The position numbers were made by a program, and so were the translations under genes. The notes under the pieces are model-generated. The model was not told where the DNA came from. It did not search any database and worked only from the letters and a program-made list of their open reading frames with translations. A DNA stretch of 64,000 nucleotides from Alkanophaga liquidiphilum (GTDB lineage: Archaea > Halobacteriota > Syntropharchaeia > Alkanophagales > B39-G2), in assembly GCA_029259535.1 (NCBI GenBank), contig JAPHEF010000001.1, positions 75,129 to 139,128 on the forward strand, given 5' to 3'. Positions 17,080 through 26,969 of this stretch are shown one piece after another (within the stretch, counting starts at the first letter, position 1; every line of letters starts with the position of its first letter).

Positions 17080-17409
17080 CTACTCGAACAGTATTTTGTA
17101 AAACTTCAGCAACCTCTCTGTTAAACGCTGCAATTCTTCTTCTCCCCGCCTCGTCAGCCTGTAGTATTTTCGGTGCCGCCTTTTATTCCCGTCCTTGCCG
17201 CCTCCGTCGCCGCAGCGTCGCCATTCGCCCACCGCCAGCCCTCGGCGCTCAAGCTCGTGCAGTATCGGATACACGATGCTCTGGCTCACCCGCATTTCGA
17301 GCTTCTCTTCCAGCACCTTCATGAGCTCGTAGCCATACATTGGACGTTCGCTTAGTAGCCGCAAGACGTGAAACTTGAAAAAGCCCGACGGCAGCCGCTC
17401 ACTCAACAT
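17080..17409 (-). CDS. PadR-family transcriptional regulator
   Basis: A 109-residue regulator with the standard PadR winged helix: LRLLSERPMYGYELMKVLEEK, then QSIVYPILHELERRGLAVGEW as recognition helix and wing, then KYYRLTRRGEEELQRL. A glycine/lysine-rich loop (GDGGGKDGNKRR) extends the wing. The gene is divergent from the RND exporter gene with only 42 bases between start codons. PadR proteins often repress an adjacent drug exporter, so it probably controls that operon and itself. The DUF5591 gene follows after three bases. Confidence 0.88.
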   Translation of the reverse strand: MLSERLPSGFFKFHVLRLLSERPMYGYELMKVLEEKLEMRVSQSIVYPILHELERRGLAVGEWRRCGDGGGKDGNKRRHRKYYRLTRRGEEELQRLTERLLKFYKILFE

Positions 17410-17451
17410 GTCAAAAACTTATATATGTCGCTATCATAAATATTGAGCGGC
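17410..17451. promoter_or_regulatory. Compact divergent promoter between PadR regulator and RND exporter
   Basis: TTATATATG at about 17419-17427 is 25-30 bases before ATG 17452 of the exporter. On the other strand ATATTTATGATA at about 17431-17442 is 25-30 bases before the padR ATG at 17409. Both genes are therefore likely leaderless and their promoters overlap, so one bound repressor could block both. Confidence 0.5.
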
Positions 17452-19686
17452 ATGCTCAAAAGGGTGCTCAGCGGCGTTGCAACGCTTACGGTGAGATACT
17501 CCATAATTGTCATCCTCGTGTGTCTTCTCTTCACGATAATTGCGGCGAACGGCATCACGCTCCTCAGCACCGAGTCGAACATGGAGAAGTGGATGCCACA
17601 GGACATGATATCCGTCCAGACCGGCAAGCTCATAAGGTCGGAGTTCGGCGGCAGCGACATCGGCGTCGTGCTCGTGAAGGTCGTCCCGTCGGACGACCCG
17701 CAGGCGGTCCAAGACATCAGGGACCCGCTCGTCCTCGAAGCGATAGACAGACTCGAACAACGCCTCCACACAGAAGAGCACGTTTACAGAGTTTTCAGCG
17801 TTGTCGACGCCGTCAAAGCGGCTTTCGGCGGCGAAATCCCAAGGGACGAGGAGCTTCTCCATACATTCCTGAGTGACGAGAGCTTCCAAGGTCTCATCTC
17901 TAAGGATTTTGGCGCCACGACCGTCATGTTCTGGACGGATGCCGGGATGAGCGACGTTTCTGCCAGCGAGCTTCAGAGGTGCGTCGAGGAGGACATCTCA
18001 CAAGCTTCCTTTCCGAGTGGTGTCGAGGTGTATCTCACGGGCTTGCCCTCGATGATTTACGAGATTTCGAAGCTGATAAATGAGGTCAACAAACAGACTT
18101 CTACGGTGTCTCTGCTCTTCATTTTCATAATTCTGGTCTCTGCTTATCTTTCGGTACGCCTCGGCATCCTTCAGCTGTTGCCGATGATTTTCGGCGTTTC
18201 GTGGACGCTCGGCAGCATGGGCTACCTCGGGATCCCGCTGAATATTGTGACGGCGACGGTCAGCTCGCTGACGCTCGGCGTCGGCATCGGCTATGCCATT
18301 CACATACTCGGACGCTACATCGAAGAGCGGGAGCGCGGTTTAAACGTGGAGGACGCCATTCACATCTCACTAACGGAGACCGGCGCCGCACTAACAGCAG
18401 CGATGGGGACGACGCTCGCAGGCTTCGCATCCATGCTGGCTGGAAATTCGCCTATCGTTCGGCAACTCGGCGCATCCCTTTCCTTCGGGCTGATATACTC
18501 GTTTTTAGCGGCGATCATACTGTTGCCCTCCGTAATATACGTGCTTGAGCGGCGGGGCAGCCTCGTGAAGGGCGCAGAGATGAGAGGTGTTGTGAAGCTC
18601 GCAGAACGCTTCCTTTACGCGCTCGGCGGCTTCGAGGCTCGCCGCCCTTACGTCATCGCCGTCTTTCTCATAGTGCTGACACTCGTTTCGTTCTATGGGA
18701 TTAGCATGCTGAAAATCGAGGAGTCATACGAGCGGATGATGCCGAGCGACCTGCCGGTGATACGGGCGTATCACAAGGTCGAGGACGAGTTTGGAGGTAT
18801 AGACACGATGATGATTCTCGTGGAGGCAGAGGACGTGCGAGACCCCGAGGTTTTAAAGGCGATGGATGCTCTTCAAAAGAGGATAGCGACTGAAAAGTGG
18901 GTTGTCGATGTCACGAGCCCTGTGGATGAGGTGAAGCAGGTTTACGGCTACATCCCATCCTCGAAAGAGGATGTTGCTACAGTGCTGAATCCCAACAACG
19001 CGGACGTCAGTGAGGATTTCCGCTATGCTCTCATCACTGCCCGTCTTTCTTATCCAAGGAGTCGTGAGCGTGACATTGATATTTCGGAGCGTTTTCTGGA
19101 AGCGATGAATGCCGTGCCGCTGCCCGAAGGTGTTGAGCTACGCATCTACGGAGACCCCTACGGGATGTATGAAATGGAGCCGCTACGACAGGAAAACCTG
19201 CGGAGAATTAGTATGATTGGCGTGACGCTCGTCACGCTCATTGCCATTTTTTACTTCAAGTCGCCGTTCAAGGGTTTGCTCTCGCTCACGCCTGTCGTGC
19301 TTGCGACGCTTTGGACGTTCGGGATGATGGGACTCGCTGGCATTCCATTCGGCATGCACATGACCGGCGTGATTGCGATGACCGCTGGGCTCGGTATAGA
19401 CTTCGGCATCCACATCACGCATCGCTACGGCGAGGAGCTGCGGCGCTCGCCGGACGCCGCCGTCCAGAGGGCGGTCGGGGGTGTCGGGCGGGAGCTCTGG
19501 GCGGCAGCCGCAGCTACGATTGCAGGTTTCCTTGCGCTCGTCTCCGCAAGAATCCCGATGATCGGCGACTTGGGCATCGTCCTTGCAACCGCCATTTTCT
19601 TCTGTTTCTTCGCCGCCGTCGTGTTCGTCCCGACGGTCCTTGTATTTGCTGGAAGGAGGAATATGATGAAAACGGGGGAGGTGTAA
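17452..19686 (+). CDS. RND superfamily exporter (MmpL/HAE3-like)
   Basis: A protein of about 744 residues with the RND duplication: one N-terminal membrane segment, a large extracytoplasmic domain (ESNMEKWMPQDMISVQTG...), a block of five or six membrane segments (VTATVSSLTLGVGIGYAIHILGRYIEE), then the whole arrangement repeated (EESYERMMPSDLPVIRAYH...; IAMTAGLGIDFGIHITHRYGEEL). The G-x-G-I-x-Y/F-x-I-H motif in each half is the family signature for proton-coupled lipid or hydrophobe export. ATG 17452 is chosen as a leaderless start; TTG 17443 is possible. The surface CARDB-like gene starts two bases after the stop, suggesting an exporter plus accessory surface protein under PadR control. Confidence 0.88.
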   Translation: MLKRVLSGVATLTVRYSIIVILVCLLFTIIAANGITLLSTESNMEKWMPQDMISVQTGKLIRSEFGGSDIGVVLVKVVPSDDPQAVQDIRDPLVLEAIDRLEQRLHTEEHVYRVFSVVDAVKAAFGGEIPRDEELLHTFLSDESFQGLISKDFGATTVMFWTDAGMSDVSASELQRCVEEDISQASFPSGVEVYLTGLPSMIYEISKLINEVNKQTSTVSLLFIFIILVSAYLSVRLGILQLLPMIFGVSWTLGSMGYLGIPLNIVTATVSSLTLGVGIGYAIHILGRYIEERERGLNVEDAIHISLTETGAALTAAMGTTLAGFASMLAGNSPIVRQLGASLSFGLIYSFLAAIILLPSVIYVLERRGSLVKGAEMRGVVKLAERFLYALGGFEARRPYVIAVFLIVLTLVSFYGISMLKIEESYERMMPSDLPVIRAYHKVEDEFGGIDTMMILVEAEDVRDPEVLKAMDALQKRIATEKWVVDVTSPVDEVKQVYGYIPSSKEDVATVLNPNNADVSEDFRYALITARLSYPRSRERDIDISERFLEAMNAVPLPEGVELRIYGDPYGMYEMEPLRQENLRRISMIGVTLVTLIAIFYFKSPFKGLLSLTPVVLATLWTFGMMGLAGIPFGMHMTGVIAMTAGLGIDFGIHITHRYGEELRRSPDAAVQRAVGGVGRELWAAAAATIAGFLALVSARIPMIGDLGIVLATAIFFCFFAAVVFVPTVLVFAGRRNMMKTGEV

Positions 19687-19688
19687 GT

Positions 19689-20960
19689 ATGAAGTTGGAA
19701 GTAAAAATGAGAAAGTTGGCACCAGCATTGGTGTTCGTGGTCTTAGCGGCATCTCTTACGTTGTTTGCAGTAGCGACGGCGCAAACGTCCTTCGTGACGA
19801 TTGAAGACGTGCATCCAAAGGTCTTGCATCCAGGTGATACTTACGAGCTAACGGTCGTTATAAAGAACAACGGCGACAGGGACGCTCGTAACGTCATGCT
19901 CGCATTCTCGCCCGACCCCACCGGCACCGTGAGCGTCGTCGGCGTGAGCACCGTCAATATCATTGGGCTGAGCGGCTGGAGCGAGAAGGAAATCAAACTT
20001 GCAGTGCACGTTCGGGATGGTGCGCTCGAAGGCACTTATGTCTTGCCTGTGAACATCACTTGGGAGGAATGTTACTACGTCACGGGTGTCGGGCGTATTT
20101 GCGAGCCGGGGCATTTCAGCTTCGCCACGCTTTCGCTGCGTGTCGAGGGCACGCCCACGCTTAATGTTGCAAGTGTCGTCGTGAAGCACGGCGAATATGG
20201 CAGCGAGGTGCGTCCCGGCTACGAGAACGTCCTCGTCGAAGTTTGGATTGAGAACAGCGGCGAGGCTTCCGCGGAGGACGTAAAGGCGGAGCTTATTTGC
20301 GGCGAAGGCTTCGAGCCGTCGGCGTCGCAGACGACCGTCGCATATATCGGGAAGCTGCTGCCGGGCGTAAGGGCGCAGACTACGTTCCGCATAGACGTTT
20401 CCGAGGACGTTACAGCGGGCGAGCATACACTGCCGTTGAAACTCACTTACAGAGTTGATGACGAATGGGAGGAGGAGACGAAGGACATTCAGATATTCGT
20501 GGAGCCGAAGCCGAAGTTTGAGATTGTTGACATTAAAACAGAGCCTGCGGCGGTGCGGGCGGGTGACACTGTTACCCTCTACGTCGAAGTAAAGAACGTC
20601 GGCACCGAGAATGCGAAGTTCGTTGATGTCGCCGCCATAAGGAAGGCGGAGCAGCCTTTCGACTTCGAAGACCGCAGCGACTACGTTGGCGACCTCGACG
20701 TCGGGAAGAGCGGCGTCGCCTGCCTTAGCTTCGAGGTTCTGGATGACGCCACATCTAAAATTTACTTCCTCGATATCAGAATACGGTGCAGCGGCGACCC
20801 CGAAGTTGGAGACGACAACGTTTATACTTTTTATAAGAGTGTCCCAGTCGAAGTCCTGCCAGGTTTGCCAAAGACCACAAGATACCTGCGGGTGGCGTTC
20901 GTCGTCCTCGCAGTCGCCATCGTCGTCGCCATTGCCTACGTCGTTGTTAGGAGGAAATGA
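19689..20960 (+). CDS. COG1361/CARDB-like surface protein with C-terminal membrane anchor
   Basis: A 423-residue secreted protein. An N-terminal signal segment (LAPALVFVVLAASLTLFAVATA, residues 10-31) is followed by three beta-sandwich repeats of the NEW3/CARDB type, each with a phrase such as HPGDTYELTVVIKNNGDRDARNV, RPGYENVLVEVWIENSGEASAEDV or RAGDTVTLYVEVKNVGTENAKFV. A final membrane segment (VAFVVLAVAIVVAIAYVVV) and RRK tail follow. Such proteins often accompany RND exporters in archaea. It begins two bases after the RND stop, so translation is coupled. Probable role: extracytoplasmic partner of the exporter or an envelope adhesin. Confidence 0.8.
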   Translation: MKLEVKMRKLAPALVFVVLAASLTLFAVATAQTSFVTIEDVHPKVLHPGDTYELTVVIKNNGDRDARNVMLAFSPDPTGTVSVVGVSTVNIIGLSGWSEKEIKLAVHVRDGALEGTYVLPVNITWEECYYVTGVGRICEPGHFSFATLSLRVEGTPTLNVASVVVKHGEYGSEVRPGYENVLVEVWIENSGEASAEDVKAELICGEGFEPSASQTTVAYIGKLLPGVRAQTTFRIDVSEDVTAGEHTLPLKLTYRVDDEWEEETKDIQIFVEPKPKFEIVDIKTEPAAVRAGDTVTLYVEVKNVGTENAKFVDVAAIRKAEQPFDFEDRSDYVGDLDVGKSGVACLSFEVLDDATSKIYFLDIRIRCSGDPEVGDDNVYTFYKSVPVEVLPGLPKTTRYLRVAFVVLAVAIVVAIAYVVVRRK

Positions 20961-21005
20961 CGGCTCCACAAAGTCGTAAAAGTAAATAATGGATGGGGGA
21001 AACGC

Positions 21006-22187
21006 ATGGGAACTGCTGCAAAAGTTAGCACCGGCGTCCTCCTTCTCGGCTTAGTCAGTTTTATCACTGACGTCAGCAGTGAGATGATTCTGCCGCTGCT
21101 TCCGCTGTTCATCGTGGCGCTCGGCGGCAGCGGCATCGCCGTCGGGCTCGTCAGCGGCGTCGGCGACAGTGTCGCTGACTTTCTTAAAATATTCTCAGGT
21201 TACTTCTCGGACAGACTTGGCAGGCGGAAGCCGCTTGTTGCCCTTGGTTATTTTTCCTCTGCGCTCGCAAAGCTCTTTTTCCCGATTGCCACGATTTGGG
21301 AGCACGTTTTAGCACTACGTGTCGTGGAGCGCATCGGCAAGGGTGTCAGGACTGCGCCTAGGGATGCGATGATTGCTGGGTACGCAGCGATGGAAATTCG
21401 CGGTAAGGCGTTCGGCGTGCACCGTGCGATGGATACCGCCGGCGCTGTCCTCGGCTCCATCATCGCTTTCCTTCTCCTTTGGTTTTTTGCTCTCGACTTC
21501 CGGCAAATCTTCCTCGCAGCAGCGCTCCTCGCATTCCTCGCCCTCCTCCCCCTCTACTTCGTTAAAGAAGTGCGAAGCGAGCGCCGGCTGGAAAGCAGCT
21601 TCGCTCTCAGCTTGAAAAGCCTCCCCGCAGACCTCAAAGCCCTCATTTTGATACTTATGGTCTTTGCGCTAGGCAACATCAGCTACATGTTTTTCATCCT
21701 GCGTGCGCGGGAGGTCTTCGAAGCGGCGAAGCTCGCAGAGCAGCTCAGCCTCAGCCTGCCTGTCCTCCTCTACGTCCTTTACAACTCCGTGTATGCGACG
21801 CTCGCAGAGCCCTTCGGCGCACTCTCCGACCGGATTGGCAGGGCGAATATCATGCTCGGCGGCTTCCTCCTTTTCTCGCTCATGAGCCTTGGTTTCATAT
21901 TTGTGGGTGTGCGCACGCTTTTTATACTCTTCGCACTCTATGGGCTTGTTTACGCTATGACTGAGGGGGTTGGGCGGGCTTTCGTCTCGGACCTCTGCTC
22001 CGAACAGTTGAGAGGGACGGCGCTCGGCGCCTACCACACCGCAACGGGCTTCGCCGCCATAGCCGCAAATCTCGTTGCGGGCGTCCTCTGGGATGTTTTC
22101 GGCTCGGAAGCCACGTTCGCATACGCTGCGTCGCTTCCGCTCCTGGCGGCTCTCCTGCTGTTTTTCTGGAAAAAGAAGCGGCAGTAA
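21006..22187 (+). CDS. MFS transporter
   Basis: A 393-residue carrier with twelve predicted membrane segments. The first segment contains SFITDVSSEMILPLLPLF, a signature of a subgroup of prokaryotic MFS exporters. The loop 2-3 motif is GYFSDRLGRRKPL, and RIGKGVRTAPRDAMIAG follows segment 4. The second half repeats the motif as GALSDRIGRANIMLGG. The substrate is unknown. It lies 45 bases after the surface protein gene, in the same direction as the RND operon, and may be part of the same efflux unit. Confidence 0.85.
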   Translation: MGTAAKVSTGVLLLGLVSFITDVSSEMILPLLPLFIVALGGSGIAVGLVSGVGDSVADFLKIFSGYFSDRLGRRKPLVALGYFSSALAKLFFPIATIWEHVLALRVVERIGKGVRTAPRDAMIAGYAAMEIRGKAFGVHRAMDTAGAVLGSIIAFLLLWFFALDFRQIFLAAALLAFLALLPLYFVKEVRSERRLESSFALSLKSLPADLKALILILMVFALGNISYMFFILRAREVFEAAKLAEQLSLSLPVLLYVLYNSVYATLAEPFGALSDRIGRANIMLGGFLLFSLMSLGFIFVGVRTLFILFALYGLVYAMTEGVGRAFVSDLCSEQLRGTALGAYHTATGFAAIAANLVAGVLWDVFGSEATFAYAASLPLLAALLLFFWKKKRQ

Positions 22188-22318
22188 GCGACCGTCGAGG
22201 AGGCGATGCTAACCCGCTTTAAAGAGTGCTAACATGCTTAACTCAGTAGGTCATATTTTTAGAGGGGGAGTTACGGGTCACGCTTGACGAGCTTGATGAG
22301 TATTTAGAGCGGTGGAAC

Positions 22319-22525
22319 GTGTTTAAGATGAGGAATGGACTGGAGGAGCTCTTAGAGCAAGAGCTTGCGCTGCTTTACGATATGCGAAGCTCGCTGCTTG
22401 ACGCTTACATCGTGGAGCGGCTGCGTCGCGACTTCCTCAAGGAGTTGCTACATGGAGTTAAAGCAAGAGCGCTCGGCGACGAACGCTACCTCCGCTGGTG
22501 CTTCACCCAGTCTCTTCAAGGATAA
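22319..22525 (+). CDS. Small hypothetical protein or gene remnant next to CRISPR array
   Basis: A 68-residue helical frame (NGLEELLEQELALLYDMRSS...) beginning at GTG 22319. The same frame is open back to about 22240 and reads plausibly (LRVTLDELDEYLERW) but without a start codon, so this may be the 3' remnant of a larger gene. Nothing else is recognisable between the MFS gene (ends 22187) and the array (starts 22641); the intervening bases show no tRNA or clear promoter. No family recognised. Confidence 0.25.
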   Translation: MFKMRNGLEELLEQELALLYDMRSSLLDAYIVERLRRDFLKELLHGVKARALGDERYLRWCFTQSLQG

Positions 22526-22640
22526 AAGCAAGTCGCACCGAGCTCGTCCTCAAATACAAACCGTTGCGTGAGTATAAATGCTGCTTAGGGCGAGAATGCG
22601 ATTTCTTTGATGACACATTTTCCGGCTCTTCCTTTCATAA

Positions 22641-25485
22641 ATTTCAATCCCACCTTGGTCTGATTTTCTCATGAACTTTGCTCGAAACTGTCTGATAAAT
22701 GCCTTCATTTCAATCCCACCTTGGTCTGATTTTCTCAACCTCTTCAGCCGTCTCCCTTATCGTAAATAAAAGATTTCAATCCCACCTTGGTCTGATTTTC
22801 TCCAAAAAGCTTGAGCCGAAGCGGACGGAATACAGCATTTCAATCCCACCTTGGTCTGATTTTCTCTCAGAAGTGCTTCAGATAAAGCCACCCAAGACGG
22901 CTCACGAATTTCAATCCCACCTTGGTCTGATTTTCTCACCTCTGCCAGCGTAAATGCCGACCCATTGCCTGCAATTTCAATCCCACCTTGGTCTGATTTT
23001 CTCCAACTGACGGCACGGCGAACGGCAAATATCAAGTAATATTTCAATCCCACCTTGGTCTGATTTTCTCACATCTACATGCAGCTTTCGGTGGACGGCT
23101 TGACGTTATTTCAATCCCACCTTGGTCTGATTTTCTCGTGATATCAGCGATTGAAGCGAAACTTGCGCACGTGAATTTCAATCCCACCTTGGTCTGATTT
23201 TCTCTGTTCTTGACGTGCGAGCACCTGCTTACGAGAAGAATTTCAATCCCACCTTGGTCTGATTTTCTCCTGTATCCTGTCATGCAGGTAATACACAAGA
23301 ACTGTGATTTCAATCCCACCTTGGTCTGATTTTCTCGCGATGGATAATCGAGCGGAAGACTTGGAGCGACCTCGATTTCAATCCCACCTTGGTCTGATTT
23401 TCTCTGCTCGAAGTAGTATCTATCGCTCTTCACCAGCATGAAAACATTTCAATCCCACCTTGGTCTGATTTTCTCTCGCTTTCGGTTTTCGCTGGTGTTA
23501 AGAAAAGAAGCAATTTCAATCCCACCTTGGTCTGATTTTCTCATGGAAATAAAAACCTTCCGGCCCGCCTGGTTAAGGCATTTCAATCCCACCTTGGTCT
23601 GATTTTCTCGTAATTAGGGTGAGGGTCGATGACTTGTTGGTATATATTTCAATCCCACCTTGGTCTGATTTTCTCATATAATGAGATACCAGTGCCTACA
23701 TCGTGAATTTTGATTTCAATCCCACCTTGGTCTGATTTTCTCGCATCCAGAATCCGCTAAGGAAATAGAGCAAATGATAGATTTCAATCCCACCTTGGTC
23801 TGATTTTCTCGCCGATGTGCTGGAGATAAACGAGGCATTAGTAAATTTCAATCCCACCTTGGTCTGATTTTCTCTGTATCAATCACGTATGCTCTGTCAT
23901 CTCCTAAGTCAATTTCAATCCCACCTTGGTCTGATTTTCTCGTTAGGGGGATTGCACGGCAGAGGCTATCAATCGATGCGGAGTATTCATTTCAATCCCA
24001 CCTTGGTCTGATTTTCTCCGAGGGAGGTCATCAAGAAGATAGCAAGTGAGTGTGATTTCAATCCCACCTTGGTCTGATTTTCTCTGTCGCTTTCGGTTTT
24101 CGCTTGTGTTAAGAAAAGCAATTTCAATCCCACCTTGGTCTGATTTTCTCCGTTCCATCTCTTGAAGGGCGCTCTCAATGTGCCGTATTTCAATCCCACC
24201 TTGGTCTGATTTTCTCATCCACAACCGCAATTCGGGCATGTTCTCCCTGCGATTTCAATCCCACCTTGGTCTGATTTTCTCTGGGAGATGCAATACTTGA
24301 GCAGCAGATACTTTTGGATTTCAATCCCACCTTGGTCTGATTTTCTCCAAAAAGTTGCACCACAGGTATGCGTATGAGCCTCTACGATTTCAATCCCACC
24401 TTGGTCTGATTTTCTCGCCAAACTCGCACGTAAGAAAGAGCCCTGGGAGATAACGATTTCAATCCCACCTTGGTCTGATTTTCTCAGAAAAACACGTTTC
24501 CCATTGCAGGCGAGGAATCGGATTTCAATCCCACCTTGGTCTGATTTTCTCTAACCTGCAGCTTACAGACGAGAAACCTGCCGATTTCTATTTCAATCCC
24601 ACCTTGGTCTGATTTTCTCGACCGTAGTTATTCAATGTCTATATAGAACTATTGGATTTCAATCCCACCTTGGTCTGATTTTCTCACAGCTTTTTGTATC
24701 TCTTTTGCGACGTTAGCAACATTTCAATCCCACCTTGGTCTGATTTTCTCGCTTAGACCGTCTTGCAGAGCTTTTCCAAAAAAACTATTTCAATCCCACC
24801 TTGGTCTGATTTTCTCAAGAGTTGCAAAAAATTCAAAAACTACAAAACGAGCTAATTTCAATCCCACCTTGGTCTGATTTTCTCAAGAAAAGTCCCTCCA
24901 CTGCCTCGCCCGGTGACAAGGATTTCAATCCCACCTTGGTCTGATTTTCTCCCCAGGATGGGCTTAAACCCACGCCCATGGAAAAATTATTTCAATCCCA
25001 CCTTGGTCTGATTTTCTCTAACCTGCAACTCGCCGACAAGAAACCAGCAGATTTCTATTTCAATCCCACCTTGGTCTGATTTTCTCTTTACACCATTAGA
25101 TTTTACAGTTCTATATACCCAGTATTTCAATCCCACCTTGGTCTGATTTTCTCCGACGTTTCTCAACGAACTTGCGAAGAACACGAGAAATTTCAATCCC
25201 ACCTTGGTCTGATTTTCTCTTCCAAAAAAACTCGTGTCCGAGAGCAGAATGTCAATATTTCAATCCCACCTTGGTCTGATTTTCTCGCGATTCGCAAAGA
25301 GCATATATATTTGATTGACGCATTTCAATCCCACCTTGGTCTGATTTTCTCTCAAGGAAAAGGCGAGCGACATTTTTAAGCCTTTTTCATTTCAATCCCA
25401 CCTTGGTCTGATTTTCTCGGCTTAAATGCGGTGGTCTCGTTCATACTCGGCGTAAATTTCAATCCCACCTTGGTCTGATTTTCTC
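22641..25485 (-). CRISPR. CRISPR array 1, 43 repeats, transcribed leftward
   Basis: Forty-three copies of a 30-nt repeat starting at 22641 and ending at 25485, at an average period of 67 nt, so 42 spacers of about 34-41 nt. In the transcript sense the repeat begins GAGAAAATC and ends GGGATTGAAAT, which gives an ATTGAAAT 8-nt crRNA handle. The conserved block at 25486-25928 is the leader, so the newest spacers are at the right end and transcription runs to the left. The repeat is the same as in array 2. Two spacer pairs inside are near-duplicates (23476-23512 with 24085-24120; 24552-24589 with 25019-25056). Confidence 0.98.
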
Positions 25486-25928
25486 AGGCAAGTTTCTTTT
25501 GCCTGCGCTCTGTTTAAAGTCATGAGGCGGCCCCATATAAAACTTACTATCTCGGATCAGTGATTCTCGTCCCCATATATAAAGAATCCAGACTCGCCAT
25601 GTGGGAATTTTTTCAGGTTTACAGGGCTCTCGTGCAGTTTTTTAGAGATAGAAACCATATTTTCGGGGAGCGCCGACGTGGCGACGCCCTCCTTTCCTCT
25701 TCGTGTATTTTCCCCGAACTTCTTCACACCTTTAGGAATAATTGTGTTACCACCGCTACGATCCCAGATGCCATCTCCGCAGATATCTCGTAAATTTGCA
25801 GATTTCAAGCAATTAATTTTTGAAAATAATCGCTTTGTATAGGATTAGAGAATACTTTCAATGGAGCTTCTCTCTATTCCTAAGACCTCCTTCCTCATCG
25901 CCGCTTTCGTTCTCAGGATGTAGAGGAA
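25486..25928 (-). repeat. CRISPR leader block, copy A (inverted duplicate of 42962-43404)
   Basis: This 443-bp block reads identically, as far as I can compare by eye, to the reverse complement of 42962-43404. It contains the array leader and the last 28 codons of cas2. Two TATA-like elements precede the first repeat on the minus strand (around 25572-25585 and 25532-25542), the nearer about 50 bases from it. An 83-codon open frame inside (25557-25808) is kept in both copies but is best read as leader DNA, not a gene. Confidence 0.9.
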
Positions 25929-26108
25929 GATGGAATCTTCGTCCTCGTTTATTATCTTCTTCAGCTCGCTCTTTATGCGTAGGAGCTCGCTTTCCGTGAG
26001 CTCACCCTCGAAGACAGAGTTCTGCACCCAGTTCATGTGCATCCGCAGGAACTTCTTGACCCTGTTCACCCGCTTGACGTTGACATCGTAGGTGATTATA
26101 ACGTACAT
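25845..26108 (-). CDS. cas2: CRISPR-associated endoribonuclease Cas2
   Basis: An 87-residue Cas2. The first strand MYVIITYDVNVKRVNRVKKFLR carries the conserved aspartate at residue 8, followed by MNWVQNSVFEGELTESELLRIKSEL as in other Cas2 proteins. With Cas1 it forms the complex that inserts new spacers at the leader end. Its start overlaps the end of the upstream Cas5-like gene by 13 bases, so it is the last gene of the long cas operon. Its final 84 bases also exist as an inverted copy at 42962-43045. Confidence 0.95.
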   Translation of the reverse strand: MYVIITYDVNVKRVNRVKKFLRMHMNWVQNSVFEGELTESELLRIKSELKKIINEDEDSIFLYILRTKAAMRKEVLGIERSSIESIL

Positions 26109-26953
26109 ACTAATTTTGCAAGACTCACCACTAATTCTTTCCTCCAGTACGGAGGCTTTGTAGCGCTATGAGCTAATACAGACTTTAATAATGAGCATTT
26201 TCTGTTCCTCAAAAGAGATATCACCTCAGTTGTAGTATGAGGTCTTAGAAGCTCCCGGTATTCACTCTTTCCATTTTTATACACAAGCCCCCTCTCATCA
26301 AGGGAAATATCGTCCTTACTTATAAGGTTGTAAATTTGAGTTTTCTTTAAGTCGCCCCATCCCATGTCTCTCTTCTTACCGATACTCATTTTAGCCTTTA
26401 ATGAATTCTCAATATCCTTTTTTTCTCCTCTTGCAACTGCAGTCCAAAGCAGATTGGTCCTTTCGATTCGAACTTCATAAAATATATCTCTATAGGCTCC
26501 TTTTGTCTCCTGAATTTCGCTCAAACTCCCCCTCAATTTTACACCTACTGTTTCTTTCACCAGCAAGATCTTGGGAATCATGCTTTTCCTAGAGATGCAA
26601 ATTCTCACTGCTCCGCCGAAGTGAGATTTTACTTCTCTTACGCTCTCTAAGCAGGCGGTTTCTCTATTTAACCCGAAGCGCATCTCAGTGTTGTATGGAG
26701 TGAGCACTGACAATACGTCTCCCCCTCTCACTGACGGCATGAGGTAAGAAGTTGAAATCGAAGGCGTCCTATCTGCTATAGCACGCGTGAGGTCTTCAAG
26801 GTAACGTTTGCGCCAATCCCTATTTGCATAATATTTTGCGAATGAAAAAACTCCATCCAGAGTTATCAAAGTACCCTCCAATATGTTAGGGTTGGAAAAG
26901 GTGGCTTGGAAGGGGGGTGTTCTGAAGCCGAGAGTTATAAGGAAAATTGTCAT
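26096..26953 (-). CDS. Cas5-like RAMP protein of the second effector module (IV-C-like)
   Basis: A 285-residue protein from ATG 26953, chosen for AAGGAGAG about ten bases before it; the frame is open further up but would overlap the previous gene. A ferredoxin-like start (TIFLITLGFRTPPF) and a glycine-rich loop IGKKRDMGWGDLKKTQ near residues 191-205 mark a RAMP of the Cas5/Csf3/Csm4 kind. The loop would contact the crRNA handle. It lies directly between the Cas7-like gene and cas2. It is not Csc1, which is present elsewhere in the operon, so a second effector complex is implied. Subtype assignment rests on gene order and needs profile comparison. Confidence 0.65.
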   Translation of the reverse strand: MTIFLITLGFRTPPFQATFSNPNILEGTLITLDGVFSFAKYYANRDWRKRYLEDLTRAIADRTPSISTSYLMPSVRGGDVLSVLTPYNTEMRFGLNRETACLESVREVKSHFGGAVRICISRKSMIPKILLVKETVGVKLRGSLSEIQETKGAYRDIFYEVRIERTNLLWTAVARGEKKDIENSLKAKMSIGKKRDMGWGDLKKTQIYNLISKDDISLDERGLVYKNGKSEYRELLRPHTTTEVISLLRNRKCSLLKSVLAHSATKPPYWRKELVVSLAKLVCTL

Positions 26954-26969
26954 GTCTTCTTTTCTCTCC

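Noticed and set aside
22699..25202. Several open frames of 60-130 codons running through array 1, with repeated peptides such as RKSDQGGIEI
   Set aside because: They are translations of CRISPR repeats and spacers, not genes. The same applies to frames within 43489-46575.
25557..25808. 83-codon open frame present identically at 25557-25808 (minus) and 43082-43333 (plus)
   Set aside because: It lies wholly within the duplicated CRISPR leader. Its conservation follows from the block duplication, it has no recognisable domain, and TATA elements for the arrays overlap its end.
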